The translations under genes were made by a program, and so were the position numbers. Positions 7,005-14,792 of a DNA stretch of 64,000 nt are shown here, piece after piece; positions within the stretch are counted from its first letter, which is position 1, and each line of letters starts with the position of its first letter. The notes beneath the pieces are model-generated. The model saw nothing but the letters and a program-made list of their open reading frames with translations, searched no databases and had not been told where the DNA came from. Origin of the DNA: Streptomyces sp. MMBL 11-1 (GTDB taxonomy: Bacteria; Actinomycetota; Actinomycetes; Streptomycetales; Streptomycetaceae); assembly GCF_028622875.1 (NCBI RefSeq), contig NZ_CP117709.1, positions 2,170,001 to 2,234,000 on the forward strand, written 5' to 3'.

Positions 7005-7828
7005 AGGGTGCCCTTTCGCAACTGGCTGATCTTGGCCACAGACGCCGTCTGCGACAGCGACGCGCCCTGAAGTTGATGGTAGGCCGTCAACATGGGCAGG
7101 ACGAACGAACTTTCCCGGTCAAGATGACCCAGGGTCTGCGACTCGGCGTAGCAGATCACGGACCGGTCCGGCAGCGTCAGAATGTTGACCGGCAGGTCGA
7201 ACGTCCGCTGTTCACCGATCTCGTACGGAGCCACCTGAAGCAGGGTGTTGGGCAGTTCGGCGAACTCCATCAGCCGGTCCAGCTGGGCGTTCATGACGGC
7301 GGAGCCTCCCACCGGACGGCGGATGCAGCTTTCGTCCATGGTCACGAAGAGCATGGGCGGCTTCGGCCGCACCAACGCCGCCTGGCGCTTCGCCAGAAAG
7401 GCCACTCGGTCGTCGGCCTGCTCCGGTGTGATCGCTCCCCGCCGTACGGCGCTGTCGGCCAGGACCCGGGCGTACTCCGGCGTCTGCAGCAGCCCAGGGA
7501 TGATCCCGACTTCGTACAGCCTGAGCTCCGCCGCCCGGCCCTCGTAGCGCACGTACTCCGGAAAGCCTTCCAGCAGGGTCAGGTCCTTCATCGCCTGGAC
7601 CATGCGGCTGAACTTCTCGCCGGTCCCCAGCGCCCTGTCAACACTTCTCGCGAAACGTGGAGTCGGAGAACGCCGACCAGTTTCCACGGCCGAGATATGC
7701 GTCCCCGAGCACCCCATGCGTCCGGCCAACTCATCCTGCGTCCAGCCACGCGCGTCTCTGGCCTGCCTCAACTGCAAGCCGAAGGAAGCGCCCGGATCTT
7801 CGGGGTCGAGCTGCTTGCGATTCACCAT
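7001..7828 (-). CDS. XRE family regulator with DUF5753 domain
   Basis: A 275-residue regulator: an XRE helix-turn-helix at about residues 16-70 (LRQARDARGWTQDELAGRMG then HISAVETGRR) followed by a DUF5753 domain at about 85-265, with the characteristic YEVGIIPGLLQTPEYAR and LYY-like FVTMDESCIRR segments. Members include WhiJ-like proteins that work with a DUF397 partner and sometimes an AbaA-type anti-sigma factor. No anti-sigma gene is present here. It heads the minus-strand unit XRE-DUF397-UTRA-DUF397, divergent from 7935. Confidence 0.9.
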   Translation of the reverse strand: MVNRKQLDPEDPGASFGLQLRQARDARGWTQDELAGRMGCSGTHISAVETGRRSPTPRFARSVDRALGTGEKFSRMVQAMKDLTLLEGFPEYVRYEGRAAELRLYEVGIIPGLLQTPEYARVLADSAVRRGAITPEQADDRVAFLAKRQAALVRPKPPMLFVTMDESCIRRPVGGSAVMNAQLDRLMEFAELPNTLLQVAPYEIGEQRTFDLPVNILTLPDRSVICYAESQTLGHLDRESSFVLPMLTAYHQLQGASLSQTASVAKISQLRKGTL

Positions 7829-7934
7829 GTCGAAGCCCTAACTCTCTGAGCAAAACGCGCAGGTTGAAGCCAAACCGACCCTAGGCCACGCTGAATCGCC
7901 CCGGTAGCCAAACGGCTACGGAGAGGAGCGATCG

Positions 7935-8207
7935 ATGTACGGCGAGAACGTACGCCCGAATACACCCACGCCCTCCACCCCCTCCGCCCCCACCCCCGCC
8001 CTCGGAACCCTCCTGGTCGACACCAGCCGCGCCGACCGCGTGGGGGAGTTCCGAGGGGTCGCCGGCCCCTACTGGTCGCTGCGGCCGGTAGGGGGCGGCG
8101 CGGGGTGGGAGGTCGAGCCCCGCCATGTGCGGCCCGCCGTCCTGATAGAGCAGCTCCGCGCCCGTACCGCGCGCCTCAACGCCCGTAGCCGGGGTGAGGT
8201 CCTGTGA
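7935..8207 (+). CDS. hypothetical protein, 90 residues
   Basis: A soluble 90-residue protein of unknown function with AGGAG six bases before its ATG. After a Thr/Pro-rich N-terminal 25 residues comes a compact segment (RVGEFRGVAGPYWSLRPVGGG..WEVEP) of a kind often encoded divergently from XRE/DUF397 pairs in Streptomyces. It is the first of four co-directional small genes (7935-9449), and its end overlaps the next gene by 14 bp. No catalytic motif is seen. Confidence 0.65.
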   Translation: MYGENVRPNTPTPSTPSAPTPALGTLLVDTSRADRVGEFRGVAGPYWSLRPVGGGAGWEVEPRHVRPAVLIEQLRARTARLNARSRGEVL

Positions 8208-8661
8208 ATTCCCTCGCCCGGTCACCGTTTCGGTTCGGCGAACCCGGACGGCCCACGTGACGCGCTCAGCGGTCTACGCGGCCGAGGTCACCCTGTCCGA
8301 CGGGCAACGGTTCGCCTCGCTCGGCGCAGTCGTCGTACGGAACCGGCGGCTCGCCCTCCTCTGGCTCCGGCGGCAGGCGCTGCGCCTGGCCAACGGCCAT
8401 GGGACGGCCCTCGCACCCGAGCCCGTGCGGCAGCCGGCCGGCGACGTGCGCCCGGTCCGCTTCCACGGCTCGGACGCGCCCGAGGAGTTGCGCCGCTGGG
8501 CCACGGACGGCGCGCACCAGGACGACGCGATACGGGCCCTGGAGGCGGGGTCCCCCGCGCTGTTCACCGTGCTCGATCCCGCCGTCGGGCTCAGCCTGAC
8601 GCTCGCCGGGTGGCGTGGCCATCCGGCCGACCGGTCGTCCCGCCACACGAACCGGAGTTGA
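8194..8661 (+). CDS. hypothetical protein overlapping the previous gene
   Basis: An ORF of 155 residues from GTG 8194, overlapping the upstream stop. A GTG at 8257 (134 residues, VTRSAVYAAEVTLSDGQRF) is a plausible alternative start and leaves a better globular domain. The body is a mixed alpha/beta protein with an Arg-rich helix (RNRRLALLWLRRQALRLANG) and no motif I recognise. Coding is supported by codon use and position in the run, not by homology. Confidence 0.5.
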   Translation: MRSCEFPRPVTVSVRRTRTAHVTRSAVYAAEVTLSDGQRFASLGAVVVRNRRLALLWLRRQALRLANGHGTALAPEPVRQPAGDVRPVRFHGSDAPEELRRWATDGAHQDDAIRALEAGSPALFTVLDPAVGLSLTLAGWRGHPADRSSRHTNRS

Positions 8662-8666
8662 ACACC

Positions 8667-9065
8667 ATGCTCCAGTGCACCGCCGTCACACTTCTCCCTC
8701 CCGATGCCGTGCTGCGGCTCCTCGCCCCCGGAGTGGACGACCCGGACGAGCCGGAACCGTATGTCCTGTGCGAACTCGGCGAGCACGACGGCCCGCACAC
8801 AGAACACGCCGCCTTCCTCCGGCCGGGCAGGACGCCCGACTCGCCGGCCCAGTGGTTCTTCTGGACCGGCAGCGGAACGGAGCGCGCCCACCGGACCGGC
8901 AGCGCGGCCTGGTGCCCCGCCCTCCTCCGCCGGCTCGACACGGACGTCGTGCGGCGCTGCGCGTTCTTCGACCACCACACCGCGCCCCACTCCTGGGACG
9001 TGGACGATCCGCTCGGCGACCTGATCGCGGAGCGGCTCGTGCCAGGCGACTCCCCCGAAGGGTGA
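8667..9065 (+). CDS. hypothetical protein with two Cys/His motifs (tandem paralogue 1)
   Basis: A 132-residue soluble protein; ATG 8667 has GGAG ten bases upstream. It starts MLQCTAVTLLPPDAVL and contains two similar Cys/His clusters: CELGEHDGPH (about residues 33-42) and CAFFDHHTAPHSWDVDDP (about 99-116). The gene at 9075 shares the opening, both clusters and the final DP...I..EL segment, so the two are tandem paralogues. Motifs of the form C-x5-H-x3-H suggest metal binding, but no named family comes to mind. Confidence 0.6.
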   Translation: MLQCTAVTLLPPDAVLRLLAPGVDDPDEPEPYVLCELGEHDGPHTEHAAFLRPGRTPDSPAQWFFWTGSGTERAHRTGSAAWCPALLRRLDTDVVRRCAFFDHHTAPHSWDVDDPLGDLIAERLVPGDSPEG

Positions 9066-9074
9066 CCCGTATCC

Positions 9075-9449
9075 ATGAACCAGTGCACCGCCGTCGCGTT
9101 ACTGCCGCCCCCGGAACACGTGCTCGCTCTGTCTGTCCCGGATCGCCGCCCGGAGGCCGGACACCTGCTGTGCGAACTCGGGGAGGGCCACGGAGGGGCG
9201 CACGCGACGATGCTGTGGGACGAGGGCGGCGGACGGCCGGGAAGCGCCGTCTGGGCGCGGTGGCGCGCGGGGCGGGTACGGCTGCTGCCACTCCCCTGGT
9301 GCGCGGTCCTCGACCCCCGGAACGCGGACGCGGCCTGCGGTCTGTTCGCCGGGCATCCGCCGGGCCACGACTGGGAGGTGACCGACCCCACCGACGAGGC
9401 GATCACGCGGGAGCTGGCCCGGAGCCTCCCGCATCTGTTCCGCCGGTGA
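9075..9449 (+). CDS. hypothetical protein with two Cys/His motifs (tandem paralogue 2)
   Basis: A 124-residue paralogue of the preceding gene, nine bases downstream. The shared layout is MNQCTAVALLPPPEHVLAL, then CELGEGHGGAH (about residues 35-45), then CGLFAGHPPGHDWEVTDP (about 88-105). Both clusters here are perfect C-x5-H-x3-H. Together the two proteins define a small family with duplicated half-sites, probably binding a metal. Function unknown. Confidence 0.6.
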   Translation: MNQCTAVALLPPPEHVLALSVPDRRPEAGHLLCELGEGHGGAHATMLWDEGGGRPGSAVWARWRAGRVRLLPLPWCAVLDPRNADAACGLFAGHPPGHDWEVTDPTDEAITRELARSLPHLFRR

Positions 9450-9496
9450 CGGACCACGCGCGGACGTACGGGCGGGCGGTCCCGCCCGGTGCACGA

Positions 9497-9532
9497 CCGT
9501 GGGCCCGGATCACGGATGATCCGGGCCCACGG
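9497..9532. terminator. strong bidirectional hairpin terminator
   Basis: A perfect 16-bp stem (9497-9512 with 9517-9532) closes a CGGA tetraloop between convergent genes. Confidence 0.8.
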
Positions 9533-9555
9533 CCCTACGGGGTGATGCTCAGGTG

Positions 9556-9789
9556 TCAGCTCTGCGCGGGCGACGCGTCCTGCTCGCCCGGCTCGGCGGC
9601 GGCCGTGGTGGCCGTGGTGGCCGCCTGGGCCTCGGCGCGCTCGCGCATCTTGCGCACCAGCTCCTGCTTCTTGTCCTCGGCGGCCCTGCGGTCGGCGCCT
9701 CGCGCGGAAACCGCGCCCTGCTGTTCGGCGCGGGACAGCTTCTTGCGCTGTCCGCCGACACCGAGGAGGTTGTTACGGCTCTTGGCCAT
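9556..9789 (-). CDS. DUF6243 family protein
   Basis: A 77-residue basic, highly charged protein beginning MAKSRNNLLGVGGQRKKLSR, which I recognise as the conserved start of the Streptomyces DUF6243 family. The middle is a Lys/Glu/Arg-rich helix, likely a coiled coil (about residues 22-52), and the tail is Ala/Thr-rich and disordered. Function unknown. It is a lone gene ending at the shared terminator at 9497-9532. Confidence 0.75.
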   Translation of the reverse strand: MAKSRNNLLGVGGQRKKLSRAEQQGAVSARGADRRAAEDKKQELVRKMRERAEAQAATTATTAAAEPGEQDASPAQS

Positions 9790-9977
9790 GGCGTTCTCCC
9801 ATGCGACGTGTGAAGTGAATCAGGTGAAGGATCGGGCCCGGTCGCGCCGGTCCCGGGCTGCGGCGGGGTGTGCGCACCCGCCGCGCTCTCACTCGTAGAT
9901 CTGGAAGAACGAAGACATGCGGAGACCGTACCCCGCCCCGCGAACGCCCCGCACCCGGTTTTCAGGCCGTCGAGGTC

Positions 9978-10181
9978 TCAGGCCGTCGGGTCGACCGTCG
10001 CCTGGTGGGCCTCGGCCAGATGCTCCTCGGCCTTCAGCCAGGGCAGGAACTGCGCCGGGCGCCGCCACGCGCAGGTGGAGCAGGTCAGCTGACGCGTCAC
10101 GCCCGACTTCCGTACCCGCACGACGTGTTCACGGCCGTGCTGGTCCCATCTGCTGACCTTGCTGGTGGTGCTGGACGGCAT
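9978..10181 (-). CDS. small zinc-finger-like hypothetical protein downstream of glyS
   Basis: A 67-residue protein with a CSTCAW pair and a distal HLAEAH pair, i.e. C-x2-C...H-x4-H, a plausible single zinc finger. A basic N-terminal half (HVVRVRKSG) could contact nucleic acid. It lies 100 bp downstream of glyS on the same strand, after the glyS terminator. Conserved small proteins of this form sit at this place in several Streptomyces as far as I recall. No function is assigned. Confidence 0.6.
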   Translation of the reverse strand: MPSSTTSKVSRWDQHGREHVVRVRKSGVTRQLTCSTCAWRRPAQFLPWLKAEEHLAEAHQATVDPTA

Positions 10182-10231
10182 CGCGTACCTCCCGGAACGG
10201 CGGCGGGGCTCCGGTCCGACCGTACGACGAA

Positions 10232-10261
10232 GCCCCCGGTTCCGTACCCGGAACCGGGGGC
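10232..10261 (-). terminator. glyS terminator
   Basis: A perfect 12-bp GC-rich stem (10232-10243 with 10250-10261) with a six-base loop, just after the glyS stop on the minus strand. Confidence 0.8.
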
Positions 10262-10281
10262 CTCACGCACGGGTGCGGGCG

Positions 10282-11664
10282 TCAGCAGCCGAGCAGACGC
10301 GAGCCGAGGTACGCCTGGATCTGGTCCAGGGAGACGCGCTCCTGCTTCATGGTGTCGCGCTCGCGCACGGTCACCGCGTTGTCGTCGAGGGTGTCGAAGT
10401 CGACGGTGACGCAGAACGGGGTGCCGATCTCGTCCTGGCGCCGGTAGCGGCGGCCGATGGCGCCGGCGTCGTCGAACTCGATGTTCCAGTTCTTGCGCAG
10501 GTCGGTCGCCAGGCCCTTGGCCTTCGGCGAGAGCTGCGGGTTGCGCGACAGCGGCAGGACCGCGACCTTGACCGGCGCCAGGCGCGGGTCGAGGCGCATC
10601 ACGGTGCGCTTCTCCATGACGCCCTTGGCGTTGGGCGCCTCGTCCTCGACATAGGCGTCCAGGAGGAACGCCAGCATCGCGCGGCCGACACCGGCCGCGG
10701 GCTCGATGACGTACGGCGTCCAGCGCTCGCCGGCCTCCTGGTCGAAGTACGACAGGTCGGTGCCCGACGCCTCGGAGTGCGCCTTGAGGTCGTAGTCCGT
10801 GCGGTTGGCGACGCCCTCCAGCTCGCCCCACTCGCTGCCGCCGAAGCGGAAGCGGTACTCGATGTCGGCGGTGCGCTTGGAGTAGTGGGAGAGCTTCTCC
10901 TTCGGGTGCTCGAACCAGCGCATGTTCTCCTCGCGCATGCCGAGGCCCGTGTACCAGTTCCAGCGCTGGTCCATCCAGTACTGCTGCCACTCCTCGTCCT
11001 CGCCCGGCTTGACGAAGAACTCCATCTCCATCTGCTCGAACTCACGGGTCCGGAAGATGAAGTTGCCCGGAGTGATCTCGTTCCGGAAGGACTTGCCCAT
11101 CTGCGCGATGCCGAACGGCGGCTTCTTGCGCGACGTCTGCTGCACCTGGCCGAAGTTGGTGAAGATGCCCTGGGCGGTCTCGGGGCGCAGGTAGGCGACC
11201 GAGCCGGAGTCCTGGGTCGGGCCGAGGTGGGTGGAGAGCAGACCCGAGAACTGCTTGGGCTCCGTGAAGGTGCCCTTGTTGCCGCAGTTGGGGCAGTTGA
11301 GGTCGGCGAGGCCGTTGACCGGCGGCTTGCCGTGCTTCTCCTCGTACGCCTCCTCCAGGTGGTCGGCGCGGTAGCGCTTGTGACAGGAGGTGCACTCGGT
11401 GAGCGGGTCCGAGAAGGTGGCGACGTGGCCCGAGGCGACCCAGACGTCCGAGGCCAGGATGACCGACGAGTCGAGACCGACCACGTCCTCGCGCGCGGTG
11501 ACCATGTAGCGCCACCACTGACGCTTCAGGTTCTCCTTCATCTCGACGCCCAGCGGCCCGTAGTCCCAGGCGGCCCGCTGACCACCGTAGATCTCACTGC
11601 AGGGGTAGACGAAGCCACGGCGCTTGCTCAGGCTGACGATGGTGTCGATCTTGTCGGCGGCCAC
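10282..11664 (-). CDS. glyS: glycyl-tRNA synthetase (class II, alpha2 type)
   Basis: A 460-residue cytoplasmic enzyme that charges tRNA-Gly, the usual length for the dimeric eukaryote/actinobacteria-type enzyme. Visible are the N-terminal signature [13 protein letters not shown], two Cys pairs ([16 protein letters not shown]) of an inserted zinc-binding module, motif 2 ([20 protein letters not shown]), motif 3 ([14 protein letters not shown]) and a C-terminal anticodon-binding domain. It is monocistronic, with its own terminator, and divergent from the zinc uptake operon. Confidence 0.97.
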   Translation of the reverse strand: MAADKIDTIVSLSKRRGFVYPCSEIYGGQRAAWDYGPLGVEMKENLKRQWWRYMVTAREDVVGLDSSVILASDVWVASGHVATFSDPLTECTSCHKRYRADHLEEAYEEKHGKPPVNGLADLNCPNCGNKGTFTEPKQFSGLLSTHLGPTQDSGSVAYLRPETAQGIFTNFGQVQQTSRKKPPFGIAQMGKSFRNEITPGNFIFRTREFEQMEMEFFVKPGEDEEWQQYWMDQRWNWYTGLGMREENMRWFEHPKEKLSHYSKRTADIEYRFRFGGSEWGELEGVANRTDYDLKAHSEASGTDLSYFDQEAGERWTPYVIEPAAGVGRAMLAFLLDAYVEDEAPNAKGVMEKRTVMRLDPRLAPVKVAVLPLSRNPQLSPKAKGLATDLRKNWNIEFDDAGAIGRRYRRQDEIGTPFCVTVDFDTLDDNAVTVRERDTMKQERVSLDQIQAYLGSRLLGC

Positions 11665-11804
11665 GGTGCTCTCTTCATTACGACGGTGACGAACGGCGAA
11701 TGCTTCAGATTACCGGCGGGCGCACCCCTGGGATCAAATCGGTGGGACGTGAAGGATCTTCGCGGGGCCCCTAAGTGACCTTCCGGGCATCTCATCAGCC
11801 TTGT

Positions 11805-11841
11805 TGACAATCGTTTCCACTTTAGTTGAAAATGACTGTCA
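11805..11841 (+). promoter_or_regulatory. two Zur boxes over the znuA promoter and start codon
   Basis: Two 15-bp near-palindromes fit the Streptomyces Zur box (TGAAAAT-n-ATTTTCA): TGACAATCGTTTCCA at 11805-11819 and TGAAAATGACTGTCA at 11827-11841, with centres 22 bp apart (two helical turns). The first overlaps a TTGACA -35 element (11804-11809); the second reaches the A of the znuA ATG. Zinc-loaded Zur bound here would block transcription. The operon itself encodes Zur. Confidence 0.82.
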
Positions 11842-12896
11842 TGAACGTACGCCGCCTCATACCCACCACCGCCGTCGCCGGAGCAGTCGCCCTCGGTCTG
11901 ACCGCTCTCTCCGCCTGCTCCACCTCCGACGCAGCGGACGGGGGCGACGGCGGCAAGCTGAAGGTGACGGCGTCGTTCTACCCGATGCAGTTCCTGGCCG
12001 AGAAGATCGGCGGCGAGCACGTCGCGGTCACCAGCCTCACCAAGCCGGGCGTCGAGCCGCACGACCTGGAGCTCAACCCGCGCCAGATCGGCTCCATCAG
12101 CGAGTCCGACTACGTGCTGTACCTCAAGGGCATCCAGCCCGCCGTGGACGACGCGATCGCGCAGTCCGGTGTGAAGAACACCGTCGACGCCGCGACCCTC
12201 ACCACGCTGGAGAACCACGGCTCCGAGGTCAGCGGCCACGACCACGGGGAAGAAGAGCACGCGCACGGCGAAGAAGAGCACGGGGACGAGCACGGCCACG
12301 AGGAAGAGGCCCACAAGGAGGAGGCCCCCGAGGAGCACTCCGAGGGCGACGGCCACAACCACGGCGAGGAGGGCGGCGCCGACCCGCACATCTGGCTGGA
12401 CCCGGTGAAGTACGCCGAGGTCGCCAAGGGCGTCGGCAAGTCGCTGGAGAAGGCCGACCCCGACCACGCCGCCGACTACAAGAAGAACACCGACGCCCTC
12501 GTCTCCGAGCTGGGCGAGCTGAACACGGCGTACGAGACCGGGCTGAAGAACACCTCCACCAAGACGTTCATCACCACGCACTCCGCCTTCGGCTACCTCG
12601 CCGAGCGCTACGGGCTCACCCAGCAGGGCATCGCGGGCATCGACCCCGAGGCAGAGCCGAGCCCCGCCCGGATCCAGGAGATCCACACCATCGCGGAGAA
12701 GGAGAAGGCCACCACGGTCTTCTTCGAGACCCTCGCCAGTGACAAGACGGCGAAGACCCTCGCGAAGGACACCGGCCTGAAGACCGGGGTCCTGGACCCG
12801 CTGGAGGGAATCACGGACAGGTCCCAGGGCGCTGACTACATCGAGGTCATGGAGTCCAACCTCGCCGCGCTGCGGAAGGCACTCGGCGCGCAGTGA
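11841..12896 (+). CDS. znuA: zinc ABC transporter substrate-binding lipoprotein
   Basis: A 351-residue extracytoplasmic zinc receptor. A signal peptide ends in the lipobox LSAC (Cys26), so it is membrane-anchored. Zinc ligands are visible as His74 (GVEPHDLELNP), the His in TTHSAFGYLAERY and an acidic residue in the C-terminal lobe. Between about residues 131 and 180 there is a long His/Glu-rich loop (repeated HGEEEH-type units), the charged loop typical of ZnuA that captures or senses zinc. There is no RBS before ATG 11841, and the likely transcription start falls at the ATG, so the mRNA may be leaderless; in-frame codons at 11826 and 11832 lie inside the Zur box. First gene of znuACB-zur. 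Confidence 0.93.
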   Translation: MNVRRLIPTTAVAGAVALGLTALSACSTSDAADGGDGGKLKVTASFYPMQFLAEKIGGEHVAVTSLTKPGVEPHDLELNPRQIGSISESDYVLYLKGIQPAVDDAIAQSGVKNTVDAATLTTLENHGSEVSGHDHGEEEHAHGEEEHGDEHGHEEEAHKEEAPEEHSEGDGHNHGEEGGADPHIWLDPVKYAEVAKGVGKSLEKADPDHAADYKKNTDALVSELGELNTAYETGLKNTSTKTFITTHSAFGYLAERYGLTQQGIAGIDPEAEPSPARIQEIHTIAEKEKATTVFFETLASDKTAKTLAKDTGLKTGVLDPLEGITDRSQGADYIEVMESNLAALRKALGAQ

Positions 12897-12967
12897 CCCG
12901 CACCGCCCCGTGGACCCGTACCGCCCCGCGGACCCGCGTCACCCCGCGGACCCGCACCACCCCCGGA
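12896..12967 (+). repeat. 18-bp tandem repeat at the znuA-znuC junction
   Basis: Four imperfect 18-bp units built on GACCCGnaccnCCCCGng follow the znuA stop directly. In frame with znuC they would add a TRTAPx-like repeat to its N-terminus, but a better start lies after them. Confidence 0.7.
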
Positions 12968-12979
12968 TCGGAGGCGCTC

Positions 12980-13804
12980 ATGCCGGAGCGTGAGAGCACC
13001 ACCCGCGAGCCCGCGGCCGTCGCCCGCGAGCCCGAGGCCACCGGCCATGCGCCCGTGATCGCCCTGCGCGGCGCCACGGCCACCCTCGGCGCCCGCCCCG
13101 TGCTGCGCGGGGTGGACCTGACCGTGCACCGCGGCGAGGTCGTCGCACTGCTCGGCGCCAACGGTTCCGGCAAGTCCACCGCCGTACGGTCCGCCATCGG
13201 GCAGGTCCCGCTGACCGGCGGCACCGTCGAGCTGTTCGGCACCGAGCTGCGCCGCTTCCGCCGGTGGGGCCGGATCGGCTACGTCCCACAGCGCACCACG
13301 GCCGCGGGCGGCGTGCCCGCCACGATCCGCGAGGTCGTCGCCTCCGGCCGGCTGTCCCGTACGGGGCTGCGGTGGCCCGGGAAGGCGGACCGGGCGGCCG
13401 TGCAGCGCGCCATCGAGCTGGTGGGCCTGGCCGACCGTGCGAAGGACTCCGTGAGCGCCCTGTCGGGCGGCCAGCACCAGCGGGTGCTGATCGCCCGCGC
13501 CCTGGCCGCCGAGCCGGAGCTGCTGATCATGGACGAGCCGATGGCCGGGGTCGACCTGGCCAGCCAGGAGATCCTCGCCTCGACCCTGCGCGAGCAGGTG
13601 GCGCTCGGCACCTCCGTGCTGCTGGTGCTGCACGAGCTGGGCCCGCTGGAGCCCCTGATCGACCGGGCCGTCGTCCTGCGCGACGGCTGCGTGACGCACG
13701 ACGGGCCGCCGCCCGAGGCGCTCGGCCAGCACGCCCTGCCCGGCCACGACCACGTACACCCCCACGCGGCCGCCGAGCCCGTACGGACGGGACTGCTGAC
13801 CTGA
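12980..13804 (+). CDS. znuC: zinc ABC transporter ATP-binding protein
   Basis: A 274-residue ABC ATPase that drives zinc import. It has Walker A GANGSGKST, the Q-loop in YVPQRT, signature LSGGQHQR, Walker B LLIMDEP and the H-loop His in LVLHELG. I start it at ATG 12980, with GGAGG seven bases upstream; a GTG at 12893 overlapping the znuA stop would add a low-complexity repeat. The C-terminal tail is His-rich (GHDHVHPH), which may bind zinc. It couples to znuB through an overlapping TGATG. Confidence 0.93.
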   Translation: MPERESTTREPAAVAREPEATGHAPVIALRGATATLGARPVLRGVDLTVHRGEVVALLGANGSGKSTAVRSAIGQVPLTGGTVELFGTELRRFRRWGRIGYVPQRTTAAGGVPATIREVVASGRLSRTGLRWPGKADRAAVQRAIELVGLADRAKDSVSALSGGQHQRVLIARALAAEPELLIMDEPMAGVDLASQEILASTLREQVALGTSVLLVLHELGPLEPLIDRAVVLRDGCVTHDGPPPEALGQHALPGHDHVHPHAAAEPVRTGLLT

Positions 13805-14703
13805 TGATGCTGGAATTCCTGAACCCTCCCTTCATGCAGCGGGCGCTCATCGCGGCCGTGCTGGTCGGCATCACCGCGCCCGCCATCGGCATCTACCTGG
13901 TGCAGCGGCGGCAGGCCCTGATGGGCGACGGCATCGGGCACATCGCGATGACCGGAGTCGGCCTCGGCTTCCTGCTCTCCACCAGCCCGGTCTGGATGGC
14001 CACGGCCGTCGCGGTGGCCGGCGCGGTCGTGATGGAGCTGATCCGCTGGTACGGACACACCCGCGGCGACCTCGCCCTGGCGATGCTGTTCTACGGCGGC
14101 ATGGCGGGCGGCGTCATGCTGATCAACCTGTCCGACACGGGCTCCAACGCCAACCTGACCTCGTACCTCTTCGGCTCGCTCGCCACCGTCTCCGAGTCGG
14201 ACGTCATCGCGATCTGCGCGCTGGCCGCCTTCGTGGTGCTGGCCACGGTGGGGCTGCGGCGGCAGTTGTTCGCCGTCAGCCAGGACGAGGAGTTCGCCCG
14301 GGTGTCCGGGCTGCCGGTGCGGGTGCTGAACCTGCTGATCGCGGTGACCGCCGCCGTGACCGTGACCGTCGCGATGCGGGTCGTCGGCCTGCTGCTGGTC
14401 AGCGCGCTGATGGTGGTGCCGGTGGCGGCCGCTCAGCAGATCACCAAGTCCTTCAAGGTCACCTTCGTGCTGGCCGTGGTGATCGGCACCGCCGTGACCC
14501 TCACCGGCACCGTGACCTCGTACTACCAGGACGTTCCGCCCGGCGCGACCATCGTGCTGCTGGCCATCGCGGTGTTCGTCGCGCTGACCCTGCTCGCCGC
14601 CCCGCTCGCGAGACGCCGGGCACGGGCGAGCGAGGCGAAGGGGGCCGAGTGCACCCTGGAGGTACCGGGCGCCCGCCGGGACCGGGACGACGTACGCGTG
14701 TGA
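13804..14703 (+). CDS. znuB: zinc ABC transporter permease
   Basis: A 299-residue integral membrane permease of the ABC-3 family with about eight hydrophobic helices (first at residues 13-33, last near 255-275). It contains the family stretch GIYLVQRRQALMGDGIGH and the conserved DGIGHIAMTG loop contacting the ATPase. Its ATG overlaps the znuC stop. Beyond the last helix, about 30 basic residues form a cytoplasmic tail. It forms the zinc importer with ZnuA and ZnuC. Confidence 0.94.
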   Translation: MMLEFLNPPFMQRALIAAVLVGITAPAIGIYLVQRRQALMGDGIGHIAMTGVGLGFLLSTSPVWMATAVAVAGAVVMELIRWYGHTRGDLALAMLFYGGMAGGVMLINLSDTGSNANLTSYLFGSLATVSESDVIAICALAAFVVLATVGLRRQLFAVSQDEEFARVSGLPVRVLNLLIAVTAAVTVTVAMRVVGLLLVSALMVVPVAAAQQITKSFKVTFVLAVVIGTAVTLTGTVTSYYQDVPPGATIVLLAIAVFVALTLLAAPLARRRARASEAKGAECTLEVPGARRDRDDVRV

Positions 14704-14792
14704 CGGCGTCGCACCCTACGTGTTCGCCGGCGGCGGCCGGCCGGGCTGGCACAATGGCCCGACACATGTACGGGCGACACGAGGAGGCAGCT

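Larger units (their letters stand above)
6742..7020. repeat. segmental duplication copy B (terminator + DUF397 gene + XRE 3' end)
   Basis: Partner of 5802-6083. Here the DUF397 gene is still fused in its original overlap with the XRE gene, so this copy is probably the ancestral arrangement. Confidence 0.7.

Noticed and set aside
10159..11778. 539-residue plus-strand ORF opposite glyS
   Set aside because: Shadow of glyS; no recognisable domain.
13264..13803. long N-terminal extension of ZnuB
   Set aside because: It is the shadow frame of znuC; the ATG at 13804 overlapping the znuC stop gives a normal permease.
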